The notes below the pieces were generated by a model that was not told where the DNA came from, did not search any database, and saw only the letters and a program-made list of their open reading frames with translations. Both the position numbers and the translations under genes were made by a program. Below are positions 12,168-20,498 of a DNA stretch of 64,000 nt, in pieces. Position 1 is the stretch's first letter, and each line of letters begins with the position of its first letter. Source of the DNA: Pseudomonas muyukensis (GTDB taxonomy: Bacteria; Pseudomonadota; Gammaproteobacteria; Pseudomonadales; Pseudomonadaceae); contig NZ_CP077073.1 of assembly GCF_019139535.1 (NCBI RefSeq), positions 2,818,501 to 2,882,500 of the forward strand, in the 5' to 3' direction.

Positions 12168-12584
12168 ATGACCCTGCCCAGTGCCTTTGTGCTGTCCAAC
12201 CCCGAGGGGTTGTACGACCCTGGCGCCAACGCCTATTCCCATGTTGCCGAGGTCCAGGCCGGCAGCCGCTTGCTGTATGTCGCCGGCCAGGGCGGCGAAG
12301 ACCTGCAAGGACGGCTGTCGAGCCGTTTCGACGAGCAAGCGCGCCAGGCATTGGCCAACCTGAAGATCGCCCTGGCGTCGCGGGGCGCGACGTTGCAGCA
12401 CGTCTGCAAGTTGACCTTGCTGGTGGTCGATCACTCCGAGGCGCGCCTGCGCCAGTGGGTGACCGAGGCCGAGCGTGCCTGGGGCGGGCGGATGGCCCCG
12501 ACCTGCACCTTGATCCCGGTGCCACGCCTGGCCCTCGACGGCATGCTGGTGGAAATAGACGCGGTGGCGGCGTTGCTCCCGTAG
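12168..12584 (+). CDS. RidA/YjgF-family protein
   Basis: A 138-residue member of the RidA (YjgF/YER057c/UK114) family, which form trimers with ligand sites between subunits. Family features are YVAGQGGED (37-45), LANLKIALASRGATLQHVCKL (62-82) and the C-terminal VEIDAVA. In archetypal RidA an arginine directly before a conserved Ser/Thr-Cys pair is essential for imine/enamine deaminase activity. Here that position is proline (MAPTC, P111). The protein may therefore belong to a Rid subgroup without that activity. A GGAG ribosome site precedes the start, and the gene stands 68 bases after the PLDc_N gene. Confidence 0.85.
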   Translation: MTLPSAFVLSNPEGLYDPGANAYSHVAEVQAGSRLLYVAGQGGEDLQGRLSSRFDEQARQALANLKIALASRGATLQHVCKLTLLVVDHSEARLRQWVTEAERAWGGRMAPTCTLIPVPRLALDGMLVEIDAVAALLP

Positions 12585-12642
12585 CCGCCGGCTTGCCGAT
12601 ACCCGGTAGAATCGCGGTTCCTTCCTTCGCCGAGCGTCATCC

Positions 12643-13143
12643 ATGGCCGTGCCCATCGAACTGCTCCAGACCGGCCCCGAACACGCCGACCTGGTGCGCA
12701 ACCTCTACCAGTTCTACGCCTACGAGTCCTCCGACTGGGAGCAGGAGGACATCGAGGCGGACGGCCGCTTCTATGTTCACGAGCCCCATTTCCAGCGCTA
12801 CTGGCAGTCACCCGACTGGAGCGCCAGCCTGATCCTGGTCGACGGTTTCATTGCCGGCTTCGTGCTGGTCGAGCGCAGCGAGCTGCCGGGGATCGATGCC
12901 CTGGAACTGGCCGATTTGTTCGTGCTGAAGAAGTACCGGCGCCTGGGTGTGGGACAGGCGGTGGCACGGCAGTTCCTCAGCGAAGGCCCGCACGACTGGC
13001 TGTTGCGTTGCCATGGCGAGGATGCGCCGGCCGTGGCGTTTTGCCAGGCAGTGGTGGCGGACCTGCCGCGTCCGGTGCGGGAAATCGCCCTGGATGATGA
13101 GCCGCAGTTGCGCAACTATTGGGTGACCCAGCGCCTGCACTGA
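12643..13143 (+). CDS. GNAT family acetyltransferase
   Basis: A 166-residue single GNAT domain. The acetyl-CoA loop is in LADLFVLKKYRRLGVGQAVAR (about residues 88-108), with the R/Q-x-x-G-x-G/A pattern as RRLGVG. The N-terminal half (LVRNLYQFYAYESSDW) is of a subgroup often annotated only as a hypothetical acetyltransferase. The acceptor is unknown. It follows the RidA-like gene by 58 bases on the same strand, possibly in one transcription unit with it. Confidence 0.85.
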   Translation: MAVPIELLQTGPEHADLVRNLYQFYAYESSDWEQEDIEADGRFYVHEPHFQRYWQSPDWSASLILVDGFIAGFVLVERSELPGIDALELADLFVLKKYRRLGVGQAVARQFLSEGPHDWLLRCHGEDAPAVAFCQAVVADLPRPVREIALDDEPQLRNYWVTQRLH

Positions 13144-13162
13144 CGCGTTTGGCGGCAAATAA

Positions 13163-13178
13163 TGTGATGCACTTCACA
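13163..13178. promoter_or_regulatory. Perfect CRP/Vfr-type site
   Basis: TGTGA-TGCACT-TCACA is an exact match to the TGTGA-N6-TCACA consensus. It lies 62 bases upstream of the start of the PAS-GGDEF-EAL gene and just after the GNAT stop codon. Confidence 0.7.
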
Positions 13179-13240
13179 AAATTTGCCTATGGCGCGGCAT
13201 AATGCCAGCATCTTGTGCACCCGCAGGTCAGGTAAAGCCC

Positions 13241-15340
13241 ATGGCGCTCGCCCCCAATTCCGACATGATGTACCGGCTGTTGATCCAGAGCGTGGCGGAC
13301 TATGCCATCTACCTGCTCACCCCGGATGGCATCGTCGCCAACTGGAACCCCGGCGCGCAGCGGGCCAAGGGCTACAGCGCCGAGGAGATCGTCGGCCAGC
13401 ACTTCTCGGTGTTCTACACCGCCCAGGACCGTGACGCCGGGCTGCCTGCGCTGAGCCTGGCCACGGCGCGGATCGAGGGGCGCTTCCAGGCCGAGGGCTT
13501 GCGCCAGCGCAAGGACGGTTCGCACTTCTGGACCAGCGTGGTGATCGAGCCGATCAGGGACGAGGCCAGCGGCCAGGTGATCGGCTTCGCCAAGATCACC
13601 CGGGATATTTCCGAGCGTCGCCAGCATGAACTGGAGTTGCTCAAGGCCAAGGAACTCGCCGAACAGTACAGCCAGGAAATGACCACCTTGTCGCAGTTCC
13701 TCGATTCGGTGATCGCCAACATTCCCGCCAGCGTCATCGTCCAGGACCTGCAAAGCCAGCAGATCCTGCTGGCCAACCAGCAGGCCGAGCGCCTGTTCGG
13801 CGGCCAGGGCGCGAGCATGGTCGGCCAGCTACCGGCGCAGTGCCTGGCCCCGGCGGCGGCCCACTACCTGGAACAGCAACTGGCGCGGGGCGCGCGCAGC
13901 ACCAAGGGCTACCAGGCCGAAACCCGGGTCGATAGCGCTTGCGGCCCGCGCACCCTGCGCAGCCGCGCCATGCGCTGCCAGAACCGCGAGGGGCAGGGCG
14001 ACTACGTGCTGTTCGTTGCCGAGGATGCCACCGAGGAGCTGGCGGCCCATGCGCAGATCCACCACATGGCCCACCACGATGCCCTGACCGGCCTGCCCAA
14101 CCGTACCCTGTTCAACGAGCGCCTCAAGCAGGCGCTGCTGCGCGGCGAGCACAGCGGCACCCTGACCGCCACCCTGTGCCTGGACCTGGACAACTTCAAG
14201 AACATCAACGACACCCTTGGCCACGCCTTCGGCGACAAGCTGCTGCGCACCCTGGGCAAGCGCCTGCGCCGCGAGCTGCGCGAGCACGACACCCTGGCGC
14301 GGCTGGGTGGCGATGAGTTCGCCGTGGTGCTGGCGGGGCTGGAGAGTGGTGATGCCGCGCGCAACACCGCACAGCGCCTGATCGAGGCGATCTGCCCGCC
14401 GTTTCATATCGAAGGGCACCAGTTCAGCGTCGGGGTGAGCATCGGGGTTGCCATCGCCCCCCATGACCATGACCAGGCCGAGCAATTGCTCGGCTACGCC
14501 GACATGGCGCTGTACGAGGCCAAGCGCAATGGTCGCAACCGTTACGAGTGCTTCCATGTCGAGCTCGATGTCGCCGCCCGCCAGCGTCGCCTGGTCGAGA
14601 CCGACCTGCGCACGGCCCTGCACCTGGGGCAGTTGCAGCTGCACTACCAGCCGGTGGTGGACCAGCAGAATCACAGCGTGACCGGCTACGAGGCGTTGTT
14701 GCGCTGGGAGCACCCGACGCGGGGGATGATCATGCCGCTGGACTTCATCCCTATCGCCGAGGAAACCGGGCTGATCCACGAAATCGGTGCCCGCGCGCTG
14801 AACCTGGCCTGCCAGGAGGCGGCCAGCTGGGGCACGACGCAGACCGTGTCGGTCAACCTGTCGCCGGTGCAGTTCAAGAACGCCAACCTGGTCCACAGCG
14901 TGGCCTTGGCCCTGGCCGATTCAGGCCTGCCAGCCAGCCGCCTGGAGCTGGAGATCACCGAGTCGGTACTGCTGGGCAACAGCGAGGAGAACGTGGCCAC
15001 GCTGCGCGCGCTGAAGGATCTGGGCGTGTCGATTTCGCTCGACGATTTCGGCACCGGTTATTCCTCGCTCGGCTACCTGCGCTCGTTCCCCTTCGATCGG
15101 ATCAAGATCGACAAGTCGTTCATTCATGACATGTGCGAAAGCCGCGAGGCGATGTCGATCGTCCGCGCGATCACCGAGCTGTCCAACAGCCTGATGATCA
15201 AGACCACGGCCGAGGGGGTGGAGTCGGCAGAGCAGATGGAGCGCTTGCTGGCCGAGGGTTGCTCGCACTTCCAGGGCTACCTGTACGGGCGTCCGGCACC
15301 GGCGAGCGAGCGGCTCAAGCAGATCGCCACGGTTTTGTAG
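13241..15340 (+). CDS. PAS-PAS-GGDEF-EAL c-di-GMP turnover protein
   Basis: A 699-residue cytoplasmic sensor without membrane helices. A first PAS domain spans about 10-125 (MMYRLLIQSVADYAIYLLTPDG, ending FAKITRDISERR) and a second about 150-265. The diguanylate cyclase domain follows with an intact GGDEF at 356-360 (RLGGDEFAVVLAG). The phosphodiesterase domain has E484-A485-L486 (YEALLRWEHP) and DDFGTGYSSL from D601, the metal and loop-6 residues needed for activity. Both catalytic halves look competent, so the net sign of activity cannot be predicted. The start at 13241 was preferred over a TTG/ATG 39 bases upstream because PAS begins directly after it. A perfect CRP-type site upstream suggests control by cAMP-CRP. 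Confidence 0.93.
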   Translation: MALAPNSDMMYRLLIQSVADYAIYLLTPDGIVANWNPGAQRAKGYSAEEIVGQHFSVFYTAQDRDAGLPALSLATARIEGRFQAEGLRQRKDGSHFWTSVVIEPIRDEASGQVIGFAKITRDISERRQHELELLKAKELAEQYSQEMTTLSQFLDSVIANIPASVIVQDLQSQQILLANQQAERLFGGQGASMVGQLPAQCLAPAAAHYLEQQLARGARSTKGYQAETRVDSACGPRTLRSRAMRCQNREGQGDYVLFVAEDATEELAAHAQIHHMAHHDALTGLPNRTLFNERLKQALLRGEHSGTLTATLCLDLDNFKNINDTLGHAFGDKLLRTLGKRLRRELREHDTLARLGGDEFAVVLAGLESGDAARNTAQRLIEAICPPFHIEGHQFSVGVSIGVAIAPHDHDQAEQLLGYADMALYEAKRNGRNRYECFHVELDVAARQRRLVETDLRTALHLGQLQLHYQPVVDQQNHSVTGYEALLRWEHPTRGMIMPLDFIPIAEETGLIHEIGARALNLACQEAASWGTTQTVSVNLSPVQFKNANLVHSVALALADSGLPASRLELEITESVLLGNSEENVATLRALKDLGVSISLDDFGTGYSSLGYLRSFPFDRIKIDKSFIHDMCESREAMSIVRAITELSNSLMIKTTAEGVESAEQMERLLAEGCSHFQGYLYGRPAPASERLKQIATVL

Positions 15341-15495
15341 GGGGCGTGCCGCTGTGGCGCCAGGCTCGCCAGCAAGGGGCATAAAATGTACCGGTTGGAA
15401 CAAAAAAGCCGGGCCGGCAATGTTCAGCGCGGTGTATCTCTTCTAGAATCCGCGCATGCCCAGGCGTCTGGCCTGGGTGCTTGCCCGAGGGGCCC

Positions 15496-16377
15496 ATGAG
15501 TTCCAGCACGCCGCTGTCCGGCATCAACCAACCGCTGCGCGGCATCGCCCTGGTGGTGATGGCGACGTTCCTGTTTGCCAGCCATGACGGGCTGTCCAAG
15601 TTCCTGGGCGGCATCTATCCGATCATCATGGTGGTCTGGGCGCGCTACCTGGTGCATACCCTGTTGATGGCCGGGATCTTCCTGCCCAAGGCGGGCCTTG
15701 CCGTGCTGCGGACCCGGCGGCCGTTGCTGCAGACCTTGCGCGCCTTGAGCCTGCTCAGCACCAGCCTGCTGTTCACCGCCGGCCTGCAGTACCTGCCGCT
15801 GGCCGAGGCGACCGCGGTCAACTTCCTGGCGCCGGTGCTGGTCACCGCGCTGTCGGTGCCGCTGCTCAAGGAGCGGGTGACGATGGGGCAGTGGCTGGCG
15901 GTGGTGATGGGGTTCATCGGCGTGCTGGTGGTGGTGCATCCGGGCGGTGCGATGTTCACCCCGGCGATCCTGTTCCCCTTCGGCTCGGCGCTGGGGTTCT
16001 GCTTCTACCAGTTGCTCACGCGCAAGCTGGCGGCCCATGACACGCCGACCACCAGTAATTTCTATGCGGGGTTGTGCAACACCTTGATCATGACGGCGCT
16101 GGTGCCGTTCTTCTGGCAGGCCCCGCAATGGTCCCATGTGCCGTTCATGCTGGCGCTGGGGGGCTGCGGGATGACCGCGCACCTGCTGTTGACCCAGGCG
16201 TTCCGGCATGCCGCACCGGCGCTTTTGGCACCGTTCAGCTACTGCCAGATCGTGTTTGCCGGGTTGCTGGGCCTGCTGGTGTTCGGCCAGGTACCGGACG
16301 GGGTAAGCCTGGCCGGCATCGCGATCATCTGCCTGAGCGGGCTGGGGGCGGCCTGGATGCAGCGGGCTCGCGCCTAG
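15496..16377 (+). CDS. DMT superfamily (EamA) transporter
   Basis: A 293-residue inner membrane protein with ten predicted helices in two EamA repeats. Examples are IALVVMATFLFASHDGLSK near the N-terminus, VMGFIGVLVVVHPG in the middle and GLLGLLVFGQVPDGVSLAGIAII near the end. Such proteins export amino acids, purines or other metabolites; the substrate here is unknown. The ATG at 15496 is preceded by GAGGGGCCC. A frame start 15 bases upstream is possible. It is convergent with the TerC gene. Confidence 0.88.
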   Translation: MSSSTPLSGINQPLRGIALVVMATFLFASHDGLSKFLGGIYPIIMVVWARYLVHTLLMAGIFLPKAGLAVLRTRRPLLQTLRALSLLSTSLLFTAGLQYLPLAEATAVNFLAPVLVTALSVPLLKERVTMGQWLAVVMGFIGVLVVVHPGGAMFTPAILFPFGSALGFCFYQLLTRKLAAHDTPTTSNFYAGLCNTLIMTALVPFFWQAPQWSHVPFMLALGGCGMTAHLLLTQAFRHAAPALLAPFSYCQIVFAGLLGLLVFGQVPDGVSLAGIAIICLSGLGAAWMQRARA

Positions 16378-16442
16378 GCGCCGGCTTGCCGACGAACATC
16401 GGCAACGCCGGTGCCATTCATCCAGCGGGCCGCAACAGCCGG

Positions 16443-17447
16443 CTAGGCTTGATCGGCATCGGTGTGATTCGCCTTCTTGTCGCGGGTGCGCAACAACGAC
16501 AGCAACACCCCACCCAGCAACAGGCCGAACGTCACCCCCAGTGACACCCCCGCCGGCACCTTGCCCACCAGCCCGTGCCAGAAGATCTTGCAGCCGATGA
16601 AGATCAACACCATGGCCAGCGCGTACTTGAGGTAGACGAACCGGTGCATCAGCGCCGCCAGGGCGAAATACAGCGAGCGCAGGCCAAGGATGGCGAAGAT
16701 GTTCGAGGTGTAGACGATGAACGGGTCCTGGGTGATGGCGAAAATCGCCGGCACGCTGTCGACGGCGAACACCAGGTCGGCCAGCTCGATCAGCACCAGC
16801 GCCAGGAACAGCGGCGTGGCGTAACGGACAGCCTGGTCCGTGCCGGGTTGGGCCAGGCGCACGAAGAAGTGGCGGCCATGCAACTGGTCGGTGACGCGCA
16901 TGTGCCGGCGCACGAAACGCAGCACCGGGTTGTTGGCCAGGTCCGGATGGCCGTCGTCCTTGCTCAGCGCCATCTTCACCCCGGTGAACAGCAGGAAGGC
17001 GCCGAACAGATACAGCACCCAGGCAAAGTGCTGCACCAGTGCGGCGCCGACGCCGATCATGATCGCCCGCAGCACCACCACCCCGAGAATGCCCCAGAAC
17101 AGTACGCGGTGCTGGTAGCGGCGGGGGATGGCGAAGAAGCTGAAGATCATCGCCATGACGAACACGTTGTCCATCGACAGCGACTGTTCGACCAGCAAGC
17201 CGGTGTAGAACTCCAGCGCCGGCTGCGCGCCCAGCTCGAACCATACCCAGACCCCGAACAGCACGCCGACACTGAAGTAGCCGGCATACAGCAGCAGGCT
17301 CTCGCGCATTTCGATCTCGCGGTCCTGGCGGTGCAGCACGCCCAGGTCCAGGACCAGCAAGCCCACGACGATGACGATGAACACCAGCCACAACCAGGTG
17401 CTGGTACCGAGAAAAGGCGTGAAGAGGAATGTCTGCAGAGCTGTCAT
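16443..17447 (-). CDS. alx: TerC/Alx family integral membrane protein
   Basis: A 334-residue protein with about nine membrane helices and the TerC-family hallmarks EQSLSMDNVFVMAMIF (about 88-103) and LIELADLVFAVDSVPAIFA, where acidic residues within helices mark the metal path. The length and order fit the Alx type, linked in E. coli to manganese export and alkaline induction. The extra N-terminal helix (WLWLVFIVIVVGLLVLDLGVL) is also of that type. Ribosome site AGGAGGGGCTC precedes the ATG. I looked for the yybP-ykoY manganese riboswitch in the 200 bases upstream and did not find its conserved core. Confidence 0.9.
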   Translation of the reverse strand: MTALQTFLFTPFLGTSTWLWLVFIVIVVGLLVLDLGVLHRQDREIEMRESLLLYAGYFSVGVLFGVWVWFELGAQPALEFYTGLLVEQSLSMDNVFVMAMIFSFFAIPRRYQHRVLFWGILGVVVLRAIMIGVGAALVQHFAWVLYLFGAFLLFTGVKMALSKDDGHPDLANNPVLRFVRRHMRVTDQLHGRHFFVRLAQPGTDQAVRYATPLFLALVLIELADLVFAVDSVPAIFAITQDPFIVYTSNIFAILGLRSLYFALAALMHRFVYLKYALAMVLIFIGCKIFWHGLVGKVPAGVSLGVTFGLLLGGVLLSLLRTRDKKANHTDADQA

Positions 17448-17759
17448 GAGCCCCTCCTGGCGTGTCGACGTTGCATGGCAACAGTGATTCCGACATGGCA
17501 GCGAACGCCGTCAGAGGGGCCCGGTATCACATGGGCTTGAGCCTAGCCGTGAATGCCGGGGTTGCCGAATGGCGAGGTGTTACAGTTTTTTGCGTAAAAT
17601 TCGAAATTACGAATCATTAGCGATTGTAAAGTGTTCGTAACAACCCTAGCATGCGCTGCAACCGTCCGCAGAACGGGCGTGCCACCTGGCACGCGACCTC
17701 AACAGTTACGCAACCGTCGGTGATTAGCTTCACTCTTGAATCAGCAGGGAACGTACAAC
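17448..17759. other. Intergenic region between alx and the TonB receptor gene
   Basis: This 312-base divergent gap carries the alx leader on the minus side (17448-17560, GC-rich) and an AT-rich promoter segment at 17580-17640 with the Fur-like site on the receptor side. No RNA gene was seen. Confidence 0.5.
17603..17621 (+). promoter_or_regulatory. Fur box
   Basis: GAAATTACGAATCATTAGC matches the 19-base Fur consensus at 13 positions, with the right half ATCATTA almost perfect. It lies about 140 bases before the receptor start in the only AT-rich part of the gap, suggesting repression by Fur when iron is plentiful. Confidence 0.7.
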
Positions 17760-19982
17760 GTGCAGCAACCGCCACTTTCGAGCACGACCAACGCGGCAGG
17801 GAATGCCATCACCGTCCGCCAGCGCCACCCGTTGGCCCTGGCGATGCTGGCGAGCAGCCTGGCCGCCAGCACCGGCCTGGCCTGGGCCGAGGAGGCCAAG
17901 CCATTCGAGTTGGGCGCCACTGCCGTCACCGCCACCGCGCTGGGCGAGATCACCGAGGGCAGTGGCTCCTACACCAGCGGGGCTAGCCGCACGGCCACGC
18001 GCATGAGCCTGTCGCCGCGGCAGACGCCGCAGTCGGTAAGCGTGATCACCCGTCAGCAGATGGACGACCAGAACCTGACCGACATTGCCAAGGTGCTGGG
18101 CAAGACACCGGGCGTCACGGTGAGCAAGCTCGACAGCAACCGCACCAGTTTCCAGGTGCGTGGCTTCGAGATCGATAACTTCCAGGTCGACGGCATCCCT
18201 AGCGCTTTTCGCTTTTCCAATGGCGTCGACCGTACCGACATGGTCATCTTCGACCGGGTCGAAGTGCTCAGGGGCGCCACCGGGCTGCTCAGTGGCTTCG
18301 GCAGCCCGGCTGCCACGGTCAACCTGGTGCGCAAGCGACCGACCCATGGGTTGTCCGGCTATGTATCGCTGGGCGCTGGCAGTTGGGACACCTACCGTGG
18401 CGAGTTCGACATCGGCGGGCCGTTGACCGGCGCCGGCAATGTGCGCGGGCGTTTGGTCGCGGCCCATGAGGATGGCCACTCGTTCATGGACAACCTGGCG
18501 GACAACAAGCAGGTGCTGTACGGCATCGTCGAGTTCGACCTGAGCGAGGACACCTTGCTCAGCGTCGGCCTGAGCCGCCAGAGCAACCGCCCCGAGGCCA
18601 CCTCGTGGGGGCCCTCGACGCCGCTGCTGGACAGCAACGGCAATCGCTTTCGCATGTCGCGCTCGTACAACCCGGGGGCCAAGTGGAGCCAGTGGGACAA
18701 CACCGCTGACAACCTGTTCGTCACCCTCGAGCAGCGCCTGGCCCACGACTGGACGCTCAAGGCCTCGGTCACACGCAGTGAAAACGACTCGCCCATGCGC
18801 CTGGGCTCGGCCACCAATGGTTACCCTGATCCGCTGACCGGCGACGGTATCACCGTATGGCTGGGGCGCTACCACTACCAGACCAACCAGAGCGCCTACG
18901 ACCTGTACGCCAGCGGGCCCTTCCAGATGCTGGGGCGCGAGCACGAACTGGTGGCGGGTATCTCGCACCGTGACCTGCGCACCCACGAGGACCACTGGCC
19001 GATGCGTTTCGGCAGCGCCAACATCTATCAATGGCGGGGCGATTACCCCGAGCCGGACTGGGGACCACTCAGCGCCAAGGTCAATACCCGCGTGCAGGAG
19101 GACGCGGCGTACCTTACCGGGCGCTTCAAGCCGACCGACGATTTGGCGCTGATCATCGGTGGCCGGCTGTCCAACTGGCAGTTGGATGGTTCCCGGTTCG
19201 ACACTGCCAGCGGCCAGCGGCGCAAGACCCAGAGCCTGGAAGAGAACGGCGTGGTGGTGCCCTATGCCGGCGTGGTCTACGACCTGGACCCCACCTGGTC
19301 GGTGTACGCCAGCTATACCAGCATCTTCAAGCCCCATGAAAGCCAGCAGGATGCCAGCGGCAAGATGATCGAGCCGGAGGAGGGCGATGCCTATGAATTG
19401 GGCCTCAAGGGTGAGTTCTTCGATGGGCGGCTGAATGCCAGCCTGGCGGTGTTCGAGGTGCGCCAGGACAACCTGGCGGAGTTCGTGCACACCGACCCGG
19501 CCAGCAACCGCGGCGTCTACCGTTCGATCAAGGGCGCCAAGAGCCGCGGCTTCGAGCTGGAGCTGGCCGGCGAGCTGACGGCCGACTGGCATGTGCAGGG
19601 CGGCTTTACCCACCGCATCACCCGCGATGGCGAGGGCGACAAGATCTCCACCATCGAGCCGGAGAACCTGTTGCGCCTGTCCAGCAGCTATCGCCTGCCG
19701 GGTGCCTGGAGCAAGCTCACCGTGGGCGGGGCGGCCAACTGGCAGAGCAAGATCTGGAAGGACATCAGCAGCCCGTTGCCGGGCCAGACCGATCGCTATA
19801 CCCAGGCGAGCTACCTGACCCTGGATGCCATGGTTCGCTACCAGGTGAGCGAGCAGCTGTCGGTGTCGCTCAATGGCAACAACCTCACCGACAAGCGGTA
19901 TTTCAACAACCTGGGCTTCTATAACGGCGGGTATTACGGTGACCCGCGCAACTTCATGCTGACCACCCGCTACGCGTTCTGA
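17760..19982 (+). CDS. TonB-dependent siderophore receptor (FhuE/FpvA-like, no signalling domain)
   Basis: An outer membrane gated beta-barrel of 740 residues that imports a ferric siderophore with energy from TonB-ExbBD. After a signal peptide (LALAMLASSLAASTGLAWA) comes a short stretch with a possible TonB box (ELGATAVTAT), then directly the plug domain (LSPRQTPQSVSVITRQQMDDQN, FDRVEVLRGATGLLSGFGSPA). The barrel ends in aromatic TRYAF as expected. There is no secretin/STN signalling domain, so it should not act with a FecIR-type sigma/anti-sigma pair, and none is adjacent. The region TEGSGSYTSGASRTATRMSLSPR is FhuE-like, which suggests a hydroxamate ligand. GTG at 17760 was chosen because AGGGAA lies just upstream; a TTG at 17736 is the alternative. 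Confidence 0.92.
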   Translation: MQQPPLSSTTNAAGNAITVRQRHPLALAMLASSLAASTGLAWAEEAKPFELGATAVTATALGEITEGSGSYTSGASRTATRMSLSPRQTPQSVSVITRQQMDDQNLTDIAKVLGKTPGVTVSKLDSNRTSFQVRGFEIDNFQVDGIPSAFRFSNGVDRTDMVIFDRVEVLRGATGLLSGFGSPAATVNLVRKRPTHGLSGYVSLGAGSWDTYRGEFDIGGPLTGAGNVRGRLVAAHEDGHSFMDNLADNKQVLYGIVEFDLSEDTLLSVGLSRQSNRPEATSWGPSTPLLDSNGNRFRMSRSYNPGAKWSQWDNTADNLFVTLEQRLAHDWTLKASVTRSENDSPMRLGSATNGYPDPLTGDGITVWLGRYHYQTNQSAYDLYASGPFQMLGREHELVAGISHRDLRTHEDHWPMRFGSANIYQWRGDYPEPDWGPLSAKVNTRVQEDAAYLTGRFKPTDDLALIIGGRLSNWQLDGSRFDTASGQRRKTQSLEENGVVVPYAGVVYDLDPTWSVYASYTSIFKPHESQQDASGKMIEPEEGDAYELGLKGEFFDGRLNASLAVFEVRQDNLAEFVHTDPASNRGVYRSIKGAKSRGFELELAGELTADWHVQGGFTHRITRDGEGDKISTIEPENLLRLSSSYRLPGAWSKLTVGGAANWQSKIWKDISSPLPGQTDRYTQASYLTLDAMVRYQVSEQLSVSLNGNNLTDKRYFNNLGFYNGGYYGDPRNFMLTTRYAF

Positions 19983-20011
19983 GCCCCAGCCGTTTCGAAC
20001 CCTTGGGCCTG

Positions 20012-20094
20012 CCGGGGTCGCTTTGCGACCCTTTTGCGACACAAGGCCGCGCCCACAGAGACCGCGCCGACCTGTAGGGGCGGCCTTGCCGAGG
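20012..20094. repeat. Palindromic repeat (REP/BIME-like), copy 4, degenerate and outward-facing
   Basis: The arm GCGACCCTTTTGCGACACAAG (shortened here from the family) is followed by the opposite arm CTGTAGGGGCGGCCTTGCCG. The arms are thus in the reverse order compared with copies 1-3, and the second is diverged. Confidence 0.65.
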
Positions 20095-20295
20095 CATGGG
20101 GCCGGTCGGAAAGGGCGGCATGGCAGCCCAGGCCATCTTCCAAACCATCGCCAAGACCTTGCAAGGGCTGGTTCTGCGCCCTGTTTAACCGCACACGCTA
20201 TAGGCACCAGCAAGGCCAGGGCGCCTGGCCGCGCTGTCAATTTCCCAGCGCTTTCATCCTTGCGCCGGCACCATCTGGCACAATTGCTGTCATAC

Positions 20296-20311
20296 CTGTG
20301 CAAAAACACAG
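20296..20311. promoter_or_regulatory. LexA (SOS) box upstream of ftsK
   Basis: CTGTGCAAAAACACAG is a fully palindromic CTGT-N8-ACAG element with an A-rich centre, as in proteobacterial SOS boxes. E. coli ftsK is itself an SOS gene (dinH). The box lies about 190 bases before the ftsK start. Confidence 0.6.
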
Positions 20312-20385
20312 CATAAGCCTTTGTCACAAAAGAAAATGCATGCTCAAATTGCAGGCATGTGAAATCAGCCCCCACTTGAGCCCCG

Positions 20386-20402
20386 CATGACGTACCGTCA
20401 TG
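20386..20402. promoter_or_regulatory. 17-base palindrome upstream of ftsK, unknown factor
   Basis: CATGACG-TAC-CGTCATG is a perfect inverted repeat about 100 bases before ftsK. No regulator is recognised. Confidence 0.4.
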
Positions 20403-20498
20403 GCGGCTGGCGGGCAGTAATGTTAAAAGTAGTGGTTCATTGGCCAGCGACCGGCCGATCACTATTGGACGCGCAGCACGCGCAGGAATAGACGCGTT

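Larger units (their letters stand above)
19983..20498. other. Long intergenic region before ftsK
   Basis: A 516-base gap. It starts with a degenerate palindromic repeat (20012-20094), then has the LexA-like box (20296-20311) and a palindrome (20386-20402). Plus-strand frames here (for example 20034-20390) look non-coding: they cross the repeat and lack ribosome sites. This is the right edge of the block that replaces trxB-to-icd in the expected gene order. Confidence 0.5.

Noticed and set aside
17448..17660. yybP-ykoY manganese riboswitch before alx
   Set aside because: The family core could not be found on the minus strand; only unrelated GC-rich hairpins are present.
20273..20292. A sigma-54 promoter (TGGCAC followed by TTGC) before ftsK
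   Set aside because: The spacing between the two elements is far too short for -24/-12 recognition.
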